From Rhizobium sp. FKL33 (GTDB lineage Bacteria; Pseudomonadota; Alphaproteobacteria; Rhizobiales; Rhizobiaceae): 64,000 nucleotides of DNA. The stretch lies in assembly GCF_005222915.1 (NCBI RefSeq), contig NZ_STFX01000018.1:1-64000 (forward strand), in the 5' to 3' direction. Position numbers and translations under genes: made by a program. The notes under the pieces were generated by a model. It was given only the letters and a program-made list of their open reading frames with translations, was not told the DNA's origin and made no database searches. Numbering within the stretch: the stretch's first letter is position 1; each line of letters begins with the position of its first letter. Below, piece after piece: positions 43,398-51,967 of the stretch.

Positions 43398-45149
43398 ATG
43401 ACCCAAGGCATTGATCCCATCACGCTCTCCGTCATTCAATCCGGCCTGCAGCAGGTCTGCGACGAGATGGATCTGTCCTTCTCCCGCGCCGCCTTCTCGC
43501 CCGTCATCGCCGAAGCAAACGACCGTTCCGATGGCATCTATTCCGCCGTTGATGGCGCGCTGATTGCGCAGGGATCGAGCGGCCTGCCGGTGTTCGTCGG
43601 CACGATGCAATATTCCACCCGCGTGCTGATCGAGATGATCGCCGCCGGCAAGGCGGCCGCTCCGAAGCCGGGCGACATCTATATCGTCAACGACCCCTAT
43701 CTCGGCGGCACGCATCTGATGGATGTGCGCTTCGCCATGCCTGTCTATCGCAATGGCGAGATCTTCTGTTGGCTGTCCAACACCGGCCATTGGCCGGATA
43801 CCGGCGGCGCGGTGCCGGGCGGCTTTTCGGCCTCGGCGACATCCGTCGAGCAGGAAGGCCTGCGTCTGCCGCCCGTGCGCCTGTTCAAGCAAGGCGAACT
43901 CGACACGGAAATCTACGCGATCATCTGCTCCAACATCCGCGTGGCGGACCAGCGCATCGGCGAAGTCAAGGCGCAGGCCGCAGCCCTTCTCGTCGGCGAA
44001 AAGCGCCTTGTGCGGCTGCTGGATCGCTATGGCGACGCGACAGTAACCGAGGCGATCGCCGAATTGCGCCGTCGCGCGGCCGATCAGATGCGCGCCAATA
44101 TCCGCCTGATACCAGATGGCGTTTATCGCTCGACCGCCTATGTCGACAGCGACGGCGTAGTCAATGAGCCGCTCGAAATCCGCCTGACGGTGACGGCCCG
44201 TCAGGGCGAGCTGACCTTCGATTTCACCGGATCTTCCAAGCCCTGCATCGGCCCGATGAATTCGGTGCTGGCGACGACGCTGTCCTCCGTCTATCTCGCC
44301 ATGCGCCACATTTTCCCGGATGTGCCGATCTCGGCCGGCGCGTTTGAGCCGCTGACGGTGATCCGCCCGGAAGGCACGTTCCTCGATGCGCATTATCCCC
44401 GACCGGTGTCGGGCTGCGCCGCCGAAGTCAGCCAGCGCATCGCCGAGGCGGTGTTTGCGGCGCTGGTCGAGGCGCTGCCGGACCGGGTGACGGCCTCGCC
44501 CGCCGGAAGCTCCGGCAATTTCGCGCTCGGCGGCCATGATCCCGAACGCGGCCAAGGCTATGTCATGTATCAGATTTCCGGCGGCGGCTATGGCGGCAAC
44601 GCCGATCACGACGGGCTCGCCAATGGCTGCTCGACCATCGGCATTTCCAAGGCGCCGCCGGTGGAAATCATGGAGCAGCAATATCCGGTGCTCTATCATC
44701 GCTATGCGCTTCGCGAAGGCTCGGGCGGCGCAGGCCGCCATCGCGGCGGTTTCGGTCTCGACTATGAGATCGAACTGAGGCGCGGACAGGCCACGGCGAG
44801 CTTCGTGATGGATCACGGCCGCTTCGGACCTCCGGGCGCTCTCGGCGGCAAGGATGGCGCGCCCAACCAGGTGACGCTTTATCGCGACGGCGTCGCCATG
44901 ACGCCCGAGCATCTGTCGAAGGCGCAGGATATTCCGCTGAAAGCCGGCGACCGGGTGCGGGTGCAAACCCCCGGCGGCGGCGGCTACGGCAATCCGTTCG
45001 AAAGAGACCCGGAAGCCGTGGCGCGCGATGTGAGGCTCGGACGCTACACGTTCGACCAAGCCCTGGCTTTGTTCGGCGTGGCGCTCGATGCGGCCGGCGA
45101 TGTCGAAATCGTGGCGACGAAAGCATCGCGATCTGCAAAGGCGGCCTGA
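43398..45149 (+). CDS. hyuB: Hydantoinase/oxoprolinase family protein, subunit B
   Basis: The 583-aa product has HyuB landmarks: SPVIAEANDRSDGIYS, NDPYLGGTHLMDV, PASPAGSSGN-like (TASPAGSSGNFALGGHD) and QTPGGGGYGNPFERDP near the end. It starts 3 bp after subunit A. The two subunits form the ATP-dependent cyclic-amide hydrolase. Around its stop codon GGCGGCC/GGGCCGCC can fold, a weak candidate for partial termination before the ferredoxin reductase gene. Confidence 0.9.
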   Translation: MTQGIDPITLSVIQSGLQQVCDEMDLSFSRAAFSPVIAEANDRSDGIYSAVDGALIAQGSSGLPVFVGTMQYSTRVLIEMIAAGKAAAPKPGDIYIVNDPYLGGTHLMDVRFAMPVYRNGEIFCWLSNTGHWPDTGGAVPGGFSASATSVEQEGLRLPPVRLFKQGELDTEIYAIICSNIRVADQRIGEVKAQAAALLVGEKRLVRLLDRYGDATVTEAIAELRRRAADQMRANIRLIPDGVYRSTAYVDSDGVVNEPLEIRLTVTARQGELTFDFTGSSKPCIGPMNSVLATTLSSVYLAMRHIFPDVPISAGAFEPLTVIRPEGTFLDAHYPRPVSGCAAEVSQRIAEAVFAALVEALPDRVTASPAGSSGNFALGGHDPERGQGYVMYQISGGGYGGNADHDGLANGCSTIGISKAPPVEIMEQQYPVLYHRYALREGSGGAGRHRGGFGLDYEIELRRGQATASFVMDHGRFGPPGALGGKDGAPNQVTLYRDGVAMTPEHLSKAQDIPLKAGDRVRVQTPGGGGYGNPFERDPEAVARDVRLGRYTFDQALALFGVALDAAGDVEIVATKASRSAKAA

Positions 45150-45191
45150 GGGCCGCCTGACGCCCTCCTCAGTCAACGTGCATGCATTTAA

Positions 45192-45203
45192 TTCGTACAC
45201 AAA
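45192..45203. promoter_or_regulatory. Degenerate operator before the ferredoxin reductase gene
   Basis: TTCGTACACAAA, in the context ATTCGTACACAAACAAT, matches the ATTTGTATACAAACAAT form before hyuA at all but two bases. No TTGACA lies 31 bp upstream, so the gene may be read partly from the hyuAB promoter. Confidence 0.5.
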
Positions 45204-45226
45204 CAATCTCTCCACAGGAGCCCGTC

Positions 45227-46033
45227 ATGGACGCCCTCGTCTCCGCACCCGCTTTCCCCATTCCCGACAATGTCTTCGCCGAACGCGTGGTGAGTGTGAA
45301 GCATTACACCGACCGGCTGTTTTCCTTCCGGATCACCCGTCCCGCCGCTTTTCGCTTCCGCTCCGGCGAATTCGTGATGATCGGCCTGCCCAACGCCGAA
45401 AAGCCTGTCTATCGCGCTTATTCCGTGGCGAGCCCGTCCTGGGACGAGGAAGTGGAGTTCTTCTCCATCAAGGTGGAGAACGGCCCGCTGACCGAACATC
45501 TCCAGAAGATCGTTCCCGGCGACACCGTGCTGATGCGCAAGAAGCCGACAGGCACGCTGGTGCTGGACGCGCTGCTGCCCGGCAAGCGACTCTACCTCTT
45601 TTCGACCGGCACCGGCGTCGCGCCATTTGCAAGCCTCGTCCGCGATCCTGAAACCTACGAGAAGTTCGAAGAGGTCATTCTGGTGCAGACCTGCCGCGAG
45701 GTCGCCGAGCTCACTTACATCACCGAACTGGTGGAAGCTCTGGCGGAGGACCCGCTGGTCGGCGAATGCTCGGCCGGCAAGCTGCGCCTCTATACCACGA
45801 CGACCCGCGAAGCGTCCCCGCGCATGGGCCGCGTCACCGATCTCATGCGCAGCGGCAAGTTATTTGACGATCTCGGCCTGCCGACGATTTCGCCTGAAAC
45901 GGACCGGGCGATGATCTGCGGCTCGATGGCTATGCTCAACGAGACCAAGTCTGTTCTGGAGAGCTTCGGCCTCGAAGAAGGCGCCAACAACGCGCCGGCA
46001 ACCTTCGTGGTGGAGCGCGCCTTCGTGGGGTGA
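45227..46033 (+). CDS. fpr: Ferredoxin-NADP+ reductase
   Basis: ATG 45227 has ACAGGAG upstream and gives 268 aa. FAD binding is shown by YRAYSVASPSWDE, NADP binding by LFSTGTGVAPFASLVRD, and the family C-terminus by AMICGSMAMLNETKSVL and a final short VERAFVG. Its length fits the bacterial Fpr type. Most genomes have one housekeeping copy, so a copy under the same operator as the reductase and hyuAB suggests a dedicated role: NADPH-driven reduction of the ferredoxin needed by the 6-hydroxynicotinate-reductase-like enzyme. Confidence 0.9.
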   Translation: MDALVSAPAFPIPDNVFAERVVSVKHYTDRLFSFRITRPAAFRFRSGEFVMIGLPNAEKPVYRAYSVASPSWDEEVEFFSIKVENGPLTEHLQKIVPGDTVLMRKKPTGTLVLDALLPGKRLYLFSTGTGVAPFASLVRDPETYEKFEEVILVQTCREVAELTYITELVEALAEDPLVGECSAGKLRLYTTTTREASPRMGRVTDLMRSGKLFDDLGLPTISPETDRAMICGSMAMLNETKSVLESFGLEEGANNAPATFVVERAFVG

Positions 46034-46055
46034 CGCTGGGGCCTCTTTACAAACG

Positions 46056-47069
46056 TCAGTCGATAAATCCGAGTGCGCCCCTGAGCACGATCCGCATTGG
46101 GGGCCAGTCGGGATTTTCGACTCTCTGCACGAGGCCATCCACCAGTTTGCGCCCGACCTCGACCATATCGACAGAGTGGGTGATGAGCGGGGCAGAGAGA
46201 TAGCGGCAGAGATGCGTGCTGTCGCGAACAGCGATGTGGAAATCGCGGCCGGGGGCCAATTGGCGACGCCGAAGCGTCGACAGAGCTCCCAGCAGGCCCA
46301 ACTCATTGGCGCATACAAGCGCATCGGGCGCGTTCGGCAGATCGAGCAGACGGTCAAGCCATGCCTCTGCGGCCTCCATCGTCAATTCTTCACGCCCAAT
46401 AAGATTGGAGTCCATGTCGCGTCCGGCATCGGCATGCGCCCTGGCGTAGCCAGTTGCCCGGGCCACGCTATATTGGTCCTCCGGCTTCAGAGATTGGAGC
46501 GCGATGCGTCGCGCGCCGCGTTCGAATAGCAGCCGCGTCGCCTCGTAAGCGATGCCTTCATTGTCGATGTCCACATAGGCATGATTGTGTCCGCCATCGC
46601 AACGCCCGAAGGCGATGAAGGGCGTCTTTCGGGCTTCAAGATAGGGTATCCTCGGGTCGTCGCGCACCATTCGGGTAATCACCACCCCATCGGCGCTGCC
46701 GGCCTGCACGAGTTTGGCGAGATTGTCTTCCGGATCTTCCTCCGGCGTGGTCGAATAGACCGTCAACCCATACCCATGTTCCTGCGCTCCCAGCGTCAGG
46801 CCTTCGATCAACGGCAGCTTGGCGATGTCGGAGAGATAATCCCTGGTCTCCATCGGCAGAATGGCGGTCAGGGTCCGCGTCTGACCGGTCCTGAGCGCAC
46901 GACCATGCGGATTGGGCACATAACCTGCCGCTTTCGCGGCAACCTTCACACGCTCGATGGTTTCGGGCCGAACCTCAGGCCCATCCTTGAGCGCCCGCGA
47001 GACCGTCGTGACGGAAAGTCCAAGCTCGTCAGCGATTTGCCGTAGATTCGGCCGTCCGTTACCCGTCAT
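46056..47069 (-). CDS. LacI-family transcriptional regulator
   Basis: ATG 47069 gives 337 aa; a TTG four codons earlier is possible. The N-terminus is a LacI head (LRQIADELGLSVTTVSRAL, hinge region RALRTGQTRT), followed by a periplasmic-binding-protein-like effector domain (GYGLTVYSTTPEEDP, VDIDNEGIAYEATRLLFERG). It is divergent from an ABC importer operon. A perfect 18-bp palindrome lies between them. It is the probable repressor of that importer and of itself. Confidence 0.9.
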   Translation of the reverse strand: MTGNGRPNLRQIADELGLSVTTVSRALKDGPEVRPETIERVKVAAKAAGYVPNPHGRALRTGQTRTLTAILPMETRDYLSDIAKLPLIEGLTLGAQEHGYGLTVYSTTPEEDPEDNLAKLVQAGSADGVVITRMVRDDPRIPYLEARKTPFIAFGRCDGGHNHAYVDIDNEGIAYEATRLLFERGARRIALQSLKPEDQYSVARATGYARAHADAGRDMDSNLIGREELTMEAAEAWLDRLLDLPNAPDALVCANELGLLGALSTLRRRQLAPGRDFHIAVRDSTHLCRYLSAPLITHSVDMVEVGRKLVDGLVQRVENPDWPPMRIVLRGALGFID

Positions 47070-47162
47070 CGCGCCCTGCAACTTTATTCTGATCTAGCGG
47101 TCGATCGGCAGATTGCCCTGTCGCGAGCCGGAATGGAAGAGGCTCGCCTTCGAAGATTTCGC

Positions 47163-47203
47163 TTGACGAAAACGTTACAAATCGCAATCGTAACGTTACG
47201 ATT
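47163..47203 (+). promoter_or_regulatory. Promoter with LacI-type operator
   Basis: TTGACG (47163) serves as a -35. The perfect 18-bp palindrome AATCGTAACGTTACGATT occupies 47186-47203, covering the -10 area. A half copy (AACGTTAC) lies at 47171. The centre CG with symmetrical AAC/GTT is typical for LacI-family sites, and binding there would block the importer promoter. Confidence 0.8.
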
Positions 47204-47265
47204 TTAGAAAAGACCGGCGATAGACCGAAAAATCGTGACATTCAGCTCGAAGAGGAGAACCAGCA

Positions 47266-48309
47266 ATGCTCAATTTCTTACGCATGACCACGGCGGTGAT
47301 CGCCCTTGCGGCGGCCGGTCCGCTTGCGGCTCAGACCCTCACCATCACCACCGCCGGCGGCGACTACGGCGAGGCGATGAAGAAGGCGATGTGGGAACCC
47401 GCCGCCAAGGAACTTGGCTATGACGTGCGCGAGGAGACGCAAAGCGACGGCTTCGCAGCACTGAAAATGCAGGTCACCTCCGGCGCGGTGACCACCGATG
47501 TCGTGCATCTCGGTTCGCCTGAAGGCGCGCAAGCCGCAGCCCAGGGCCTGCTCGAGCCGCTGGATTACTCGATCATCGATCCCAAATCACTGCCCGCCGG
47601 CGCGGAATCCAAATTCTGCTACCCCTTCAGTTCCTACGGCACTGTGATGGCCTGGAGCACGAAGGACTTCGGCACGAACCCGCCCAAGACCTGGGCCGAT
47701 TTCTGGAACGTCAAGGAATTTCCCGGCTCCCGCGCCCTGCGCGCCAATGCCCAGGATCTGATCGAGATCGCTCTTCTCTCGGAAGGCGTGAAGCCCGCAG
47801 ACGTCTATCCGACGCTCAGCGCTCCCGGCGGCATCGAGCGGGCGATCAAGCGGATCGAGGAGCTGAAGCCGAATGTCGCGGTTTGGTGGACCTCCGGCGC
47901 GCAATCAGCCCAGATCCTGAAGGATGGCGAGGCCCCGCTGGTGGTCACCTGGAATGGACGCGCCGAAAGCGTCAAGGCGGATGGCGGCGCGGCAGACTAC
48001 CGCTTCCAGGGCTCGGTGATCGGAACGGACTGCCTTGCGGTGCCGAAGGGATCGGCCAACAAGGACGCCGCCATGAAGCTGATCGCGGCGATGACGGCTC
48101 CCGAGCGCGGCGCAAAACTCACCGATTTCATCAGCTATGGCCCAGTCAATCCGAAAGCTTATGAAGGCGGCCTAATCCCCGCCGACCGCCTGCCGCTTCT
48201 GGCGACATCCCCGGGCAACACCGAAGGCTCAGTCTTCTCGAATGCCGACTGGTGGGTCAAGAACGGCGAGGCCGCACAGCGCGCCTTCGATGAAATGATG
48301 AACCGCTGA
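47266..48309 (+). CDS. PotD-type ABC importer, substrate-binding protein of the LacI-linked operon
   Basis: The 347-aa product has a signal peptide (TTAVIALAAAGPLAAQ) and opens as a polyamine/iron-type binding protein (LTITTAGGDYGEAMKKAMWEP). Further family features are YPFSSYGTVMAWSTKDF, KTWADFWNVKEFPGSRALR and VVTWNGRAES. GAAGAGGAGA precedes the ATG. The operon partner is a nucleoside-phosphorylase-like enzyme, which hints at a purine nucleoside or methylthioadenosine-like cargo. That would be unusual for this binding-protein family. Confidence 0.87.
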   Translation: MLNFLRMTTAVIALAAAGPLAAQTLTITTAGGDYGEAMKKAMWEPAAKELGYDVREETQSDGFAALKMQVTSGAVTTDVVHLGSPEGAQAAAQGLLEPLDYSIIDPKSLPAGAESKFCYPFSSYGTVMAWSTKDFGTNPPKTWADFWNVKEFPGSRALRANAQDLIEIALLSEGVKPADVYPTLSAPGGIERAIKRIEELKPNVAVWWTSGAQSAQILKDGEAPLVVTWNGRAESVKADGGAADYRFQGSVIGTDCLAVPKGSANKDAAMKLIAAMTAPERGAKLTDFISYGPVNPKAYEGGLIPADRLPLLATSPGNTEGSVFSNADWWVKNGEAAQRAFDEMMNR

Positions 48310-48344
48310 TACGACATGAAGGCCGCCACGAAACGGATGACACC

Positions 48345-49388
48345 ATGACATCGCTTCCCATCAGCATCGCATCGGTCCGAAAAGCCTACGGATCCTATGT
48401 CGCGCTCGACAATGTCTCGCTCGATATCGCCGCAGGCGAATTTCTGACCCTGCTCGGCCCCTCGGGGTCCGGCAAGACGACGCTTCTGATGGCGCTCGCG
48501 GGTTTCGTCCGTCTCGATGGCGGCTCTCTCACCATTGGCGAACAGGACGTCACCCGTCTTGCGCCGAACAAGCGGGAAATCGGCATCGTCTTCCAGAACT
48601 ATGCCCTCTTTCCGCATATGAGCGTGCTTGGAAATGTCGAATATCCGCTGATGCTGCGCAAGACGCCTCGCGCGGAAGCGCGTGAACGGGCGCTTGCGGC
48701 CCTCGCCAGAGTGAAACTCGATGGCTTCGGAGATCGCAACATCGCGGCGCTCTCCGGCGGTCAGCGGCAGCGCGTCGCGCTCGCCCGTGCGATCGTGTTC
48801 GAACCACGGGTGATGCTGATGGACGAACCGCTCTCCGCGCTCGACAAGAATCTTCGGGAGCACATGCAATTCGAAATCCGCCGACTGCATGACGATCTCG
48901 GCGTCACCACCATTTACGTCACCCATGATCAACGCGAGGCGCTGACCATGTCCGATCGCATCGCGGTGATGGAGGCGGGCCGCATCAGACAGATGGACGC
49001 GCCACAAGAAATCTATCGTCGGCCGGCCAATCGCTTCGTGGCCGAGTTCATGGGCGAGGCTAACCTGATCGTTTCGGAACTGCTCCTGACCGCGACAGGC
49101 GGAACACTTGCTGGACGCGGCCTCGCCATGATCAGGGCTGAGGGCTTCGATCTTTCACCAGAAGGGATCGTAGGCGAAAACGTCATGATCAAGGGAAAGA
49201 TCGCAACGAAGGCGTTTCGCGGCGAAAACTGGTTGCTCAATCTGATCGCGGACGACGGTTCCGCAATCATGCTGAGCATTCCAGCGAGCCGCGCCGCCGG
49301 TTGCGTCGGTCTTGCCGCAGGCGACATCGTCACAGCCTATACTCCAGCGGCTGATATTCATTTTCTTCCCAAAGAGGCGGGCGCGTGA
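48345..49388 (+). CDS. PotA-type ABC importer, ATPase subunit
   Basis: The 347-aa ATPase has Walker A GPSGSGKTT, the signature LSGGQRQRVALARAI, Walker B VMLMDEPLSALD and the H-loop VTHDQRE, followed by a TOBE-type tail. It shares a one-base overlap (TGATG) with the next permease gene. It powers the importer whose binding protein lies 35 bp upstream. Confidence 0.9.
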   Translation: MTSLPISIASVRKAYGSYVALDNVSLDIAAGEFLTLLGPSGSGKTTLLMALAGFVRLDGGSLTIGEQDVTRLAPNKREIGIVFQNYALFPHMSVLGNVEYPLMLRKTPRAEARERALAALARVKLDGFGDRNIAALSGGQRQRVALARAIVFEPRVMLMDEPLSALDKNLREHMQFEIRRLHDDLGVTTIYVTHDQREALTMSDRIAVMEAGRIRQMDAPQEIYRRPANRFVAEFMGEANLIVSELLLTATGGTLAGRGLAMIRAEGFDLSPEGIVGENVMIKGKIATKAFRGENWLLNLIADDGSAIMLSIPASRAAGCVGLAAGDIVTAYTPAADIHFLPKEAGA

Positions 49389-50254
49389 TGGCGGACGGCC
49401 TCCTGCGCGACGAAAGACGCGAGCAGCGACTGTTTCTGGCGCTGTCGGCGCCGGCCATTGTTATCGTCGGGCTCTGCGCCATCCTGCCGATCCTTTGGAT
49501 CGTCAAGCAGGCTTTTACGGACGCCGGAGGCCAAGCCAGCCTTTCGGCGGCGCAATCCGTCGTCTCGAGCGGACTGACCTGGTCGGCCATCGGCGTGACC
49601 CTGGCTCTTTCCGGCGCCACTTTGACCCTCTGCATCCTTCTCGGCACGCCCCTGGCTTTGACCTTGGCAAGCGCTCGCCGAACCACGGCGAACCGCCTGC
49701 TGATCCTGATCATGTTGCCGCTCTGGACATCCATTCTAGTGCGCACCTATGGCTGGCTGGTGCTGTTGCGGAAGGACGGGCTCGTCAACTCGACGCTCAA
49801 AGCTCTCGGCCTGATCGATACGCCCTTGCCGCTGGTCTACAACTTCACCGGCACACTCATCGGCATGACCCACTACATGCTGCCGCTCTTCGTCTTACCC
49901 GTCTATGCCGCCATGCGCGACATAGATCCCAATCTGATCCGCGCTTCCGCGAGCATGGGGGCGAGTTTCTGGCGCTGCGTCCGCACCGTCGTCCTGCCGC
50001 TCTCAGCCGGGGGAATTATGTCGGGCTCGACGATCGTGTTCATCTACACGCTCGGCTTCTTCATCACACCCGCCGTTCTCGGCGGCGGTCGCGTCAACCC
50101 CATCTCGATCCGGATCGAGAAGACCTTGTCGACCTTCCAAGATTGGAGTTCGGCGAGCGCTCTGGGTGTGTTGCTCCTTGTGCTGGTCATGCTGGCGGGC
50201 GGCATGGTGTTCGCCCTGAAACGATTGGCAAAAGGAGGGTTCCGACATGCTTGA
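49388..50254 (+). CDS. PotB-type ABC importer, permease subunit
   Basis: The 288-aa product has an N-terminal segment (LFLALSAPAIVIVGLCAILPILWIV-like), about six membrane helices and an EAA-like loop RASASMGASFWRCVRTVVLPLSAG. GTG 49385 is an alternative start that would overlap the ATPase gene by 4 bp. It overlaps the second permease by 8 bp. Confidence 0.88.
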   Translation: MADGLLRDERREQRLFLALSAPAIVIVGLCAILPILWIVKQAFTDAGGQASLSAAQSVVSSGLTWSAIGVTLALSGATLTLCILLGTPLALTLASARRTTANRLLILIMLPLWTSILVRTYGWLVLLRKDGLVNSTLKALGLIDTPLPLVYNFTGTLIGMTHYMLPLFVLPVYAAMRDIDPNLIRASASMGASFWRCVRTVVLPLSAGGIMSGSTIVFIYTLGFFITPAVLGGGRVNPISIRIEKTLSTFQDWSSASALGVLLLVLVMLAGGMVFALKRLAKGGFRHA

Positions 50255-51047
50255 CGCCTATCAGGACAGCCGGTTTGCAAGGAGCTTGCTCTGGGCGATT
50301 TCTGGGCTCGTTCTGTTCTTCCTGATTTTGCCGACGCTGATCGTAGCGCCGCTATCCTTTTCAGCCTCAGACCTCCTCGAATTTCCGCCTCGAGCCTGGT
50401 CGCTGCGCTGGTATGAAGCATTTTTTGGTTCGCCGCCCTGGATGGCGGCGTTGCGAACCAGCCTGCTGCTCGGTTTCTTGACAGCGGCGCTGGCGACCCC
50501 TGCGGCCTTCCTGGCCTGTCTGGCGATGAATCGCATCGGCGGTCGCGCTGCAAACGCCATTTACGGCATCCTGCTCGCCCCGTCTGTGACGCCCGGCATC
50601 CTGCTGGCGATCGGCCTGTTTTTCGTGCTTGCGCCACTACGCCTCGTCGGAACGCTCTCGGGCGTGCTCATCGGCCATGTCGCGCTTGCCATCCCGATCG
50701 CGGTCATCGTTCTCGCTCCTGCTGTCCATCGCTTCGACTGGAACCAGATCCAGGCTGCGCGCAGTCTCGGCGCCAGCTGGGCGCGGGCCATCATCGGCGT
50801 GATGCTGCCACAGCTCCGGCTAAGCCTAGCAACTGCGGCGCTTATGGCCTTTCTGGCCTCGCTCGACGAGGCCGTTATTTCGATCTTCCTCGCCAACGGG
50901 CCAAACGCCACCTTGCCGAAGCTGATGTTCATTTCGCTGCGCGATCAGATCGACCCCACAATCGCCGCGATTTCGACCTTGTGGACCGTTTTTGTCACCG
51001 GCGCCGTCCTGCTCTTCAACTTGCGAAGCGCCGACCAGTCTCCTTGA
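50247..51047 (+). CDS. PotC-type ABC importer, permease subunit
   Basis: The 266-aa product has the first helix SLLWAISGLVLFFLILPTLIV, then EFPPRAWSLRWYEAFF, a stretch typical of PotC, and the docking loop QAARSLGASWARAIIGVMLPQ. AAAGGAGG lies upstream, inside the previous gene. It completes the importer. The phosphorylase-like gene starts 11 bp after its stop. Confidence 0.88.
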   Translation: MLDAYQDSRFARSLLWAISGLVLFFLILPTLIVAPLSFSASDLLEFPPRAWSLRWYEAFFGSPPWMAALRTSLLLGFLTAALATPAAFLACLAMNRIGGRAANAIYGILLAPSVTPGILLAIGLFFVLAPLRLVGTLSGVLIGHVALAIPIAVIVLAPAVHRFDWNQIQAARSLGASWARAIIGVMLPQLRLSLATAALMAFLASLDEAVISIFLANGPNATLPKLMFISLRDQIDPTIAAISTLWTVFVTGAVLLFNLRSADQSP

Positions 51048-51058
51048 AAGTTCATGAC

Positions 51059-51955
51059 ATGACCAACATTCAGACATTTTCCGCCATCCCGTCGACAGGA
51101 TTGGCGATCATCACCGGGTCGGCCAATTGGGGCCTCGCATTTCCGGAAGACGTCGGCGCGCCGGGCGTCGCACTGCTCGCCCGCGACCTCGCTTTCGAGA
51201 CCCCATACGGCGTGTCAGAAAACTGGAAGCTGATCGAGTTCGACGCGTCGATCACCGCAAGCGGCTCCAGTAAGACAGCGCTTTGCATGTATTCGCACGG
51301 CAATCCCCGCGACCATATCGACCATGAATGTCATCGCCGCTCCTTCTGGGTGCTGATGCAGGCAGGCGTGAGACGGGTGCTGGCCTGCTCAACGATCGGC
51401 GCGGTGAACAAGGCGATCCAGCCCGGCGACCTGGTCATCAATGCCGATATCATCGAACTCGGCCAAACCCCCTATTCGTTGCTGCCCGGTCGCCAGCGTT
51501 TCGATTGCTCCGGCAAACAACTTGTCTGCCAGCATTGCGCGGGCGTTCTTGAGGAGACGGCGCGCGACATCTGGCCCAGTTCCTGCCGCGTCCACGGCGT
51601 GTCCCAGGGGCTGGTCGCCGCCCATGCCTATGGCCCGCGCCTGACGAGCCCGGCCGAGGCGCTCGCCTATCGGTCGATGGGCGCCGACATCATCAATCAC
51701 TCGATCGCGCCGGAAGCCACTCTGTCGCGGGAAATCGGCGCCTGCTTCACGCCGCTGGCTTTCGTCACGGCCGGCTTCAACGACTATATGGACCGCAGCC
51801 GCGGGCAACTCCTGCAGGAAGGGGTGTTGCCGAGCCTGTCGATGACCGCGTCTCGGCTGGCGTTGGAAACCGCGGCCCGCTTCGCTGACGACGAGGCGTG
51901 TGTCTGCCACGACCTCAAATCGCCGCAGCCGGAAGAGCGCTACACCCGCTATTGA
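51059..51955 (+). CDS. Nucleoside phosphorylase family protein (methylthioadenosine/purine phosphorylase-like)
   Basis: The 298-aa product resembles the MTAP/PNP branch: an opening IITGSANWG, FETPYGVSENWKL, SHGNPRDHIDHECHRRSFW in place of the family RHG...HEVNYRAN segment, and VRRVLACSTIGAVNKAIQPGDLVI. Also visible are GADIINHSIAPEATLSREIG, the M-x-x-x-E activation region, and AFVTAGFNDYMD. The phosphate-binding segment is diverged, so the leaving base or even the reaction may differ. Being the last gene of a LacI-controlled importer operon, it probably splits the imported nucleoside-like compound. Confidence 0.78.
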   Translation: MTNIQTFSAIPSTGLAIITGSANWGLAFPEDVGAPGVALLARDLAFETPYGVSENWKLIEFDASITASGSSKTALCMYSHGNPRDHIDHECHRRSFWVLMQAGVRRVLACSTIGAVNKAIQPGDLVINADIIELGQTPYSLLPGRQRFDCSGKQLVCQHCAGVLEETARDIWPSSCRVHGVSQGLVAAHAYGPRLTSPAEALAYRSMGADIINHSIAPEATLSREIGACFTPLAFVTAGFNDYMDRSRGQLLQEGVLPSLSMTASRLALETAARFADDEACVCHDLKSPQPEERYTRY

Positions 51956-51967
51956 TTTTCCGGGGCT

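Noticed and set aside
41307-45149. Plain hydantoin-utilisation role for HyuAB
   Set aside because: The shared operator and promoter spacing with the Hnr-like operon point to the heterocycle pathway. No hydantoin racemase or carbamoylase gene is nearby. Kept only as an alternative.
41352-45215. 1287-aa minus-strand open frame across hyuA and hyuB
   Set aside because: Both genes beneath it have full family motifs. The antisense product is compositionally biased and unrecognisable.
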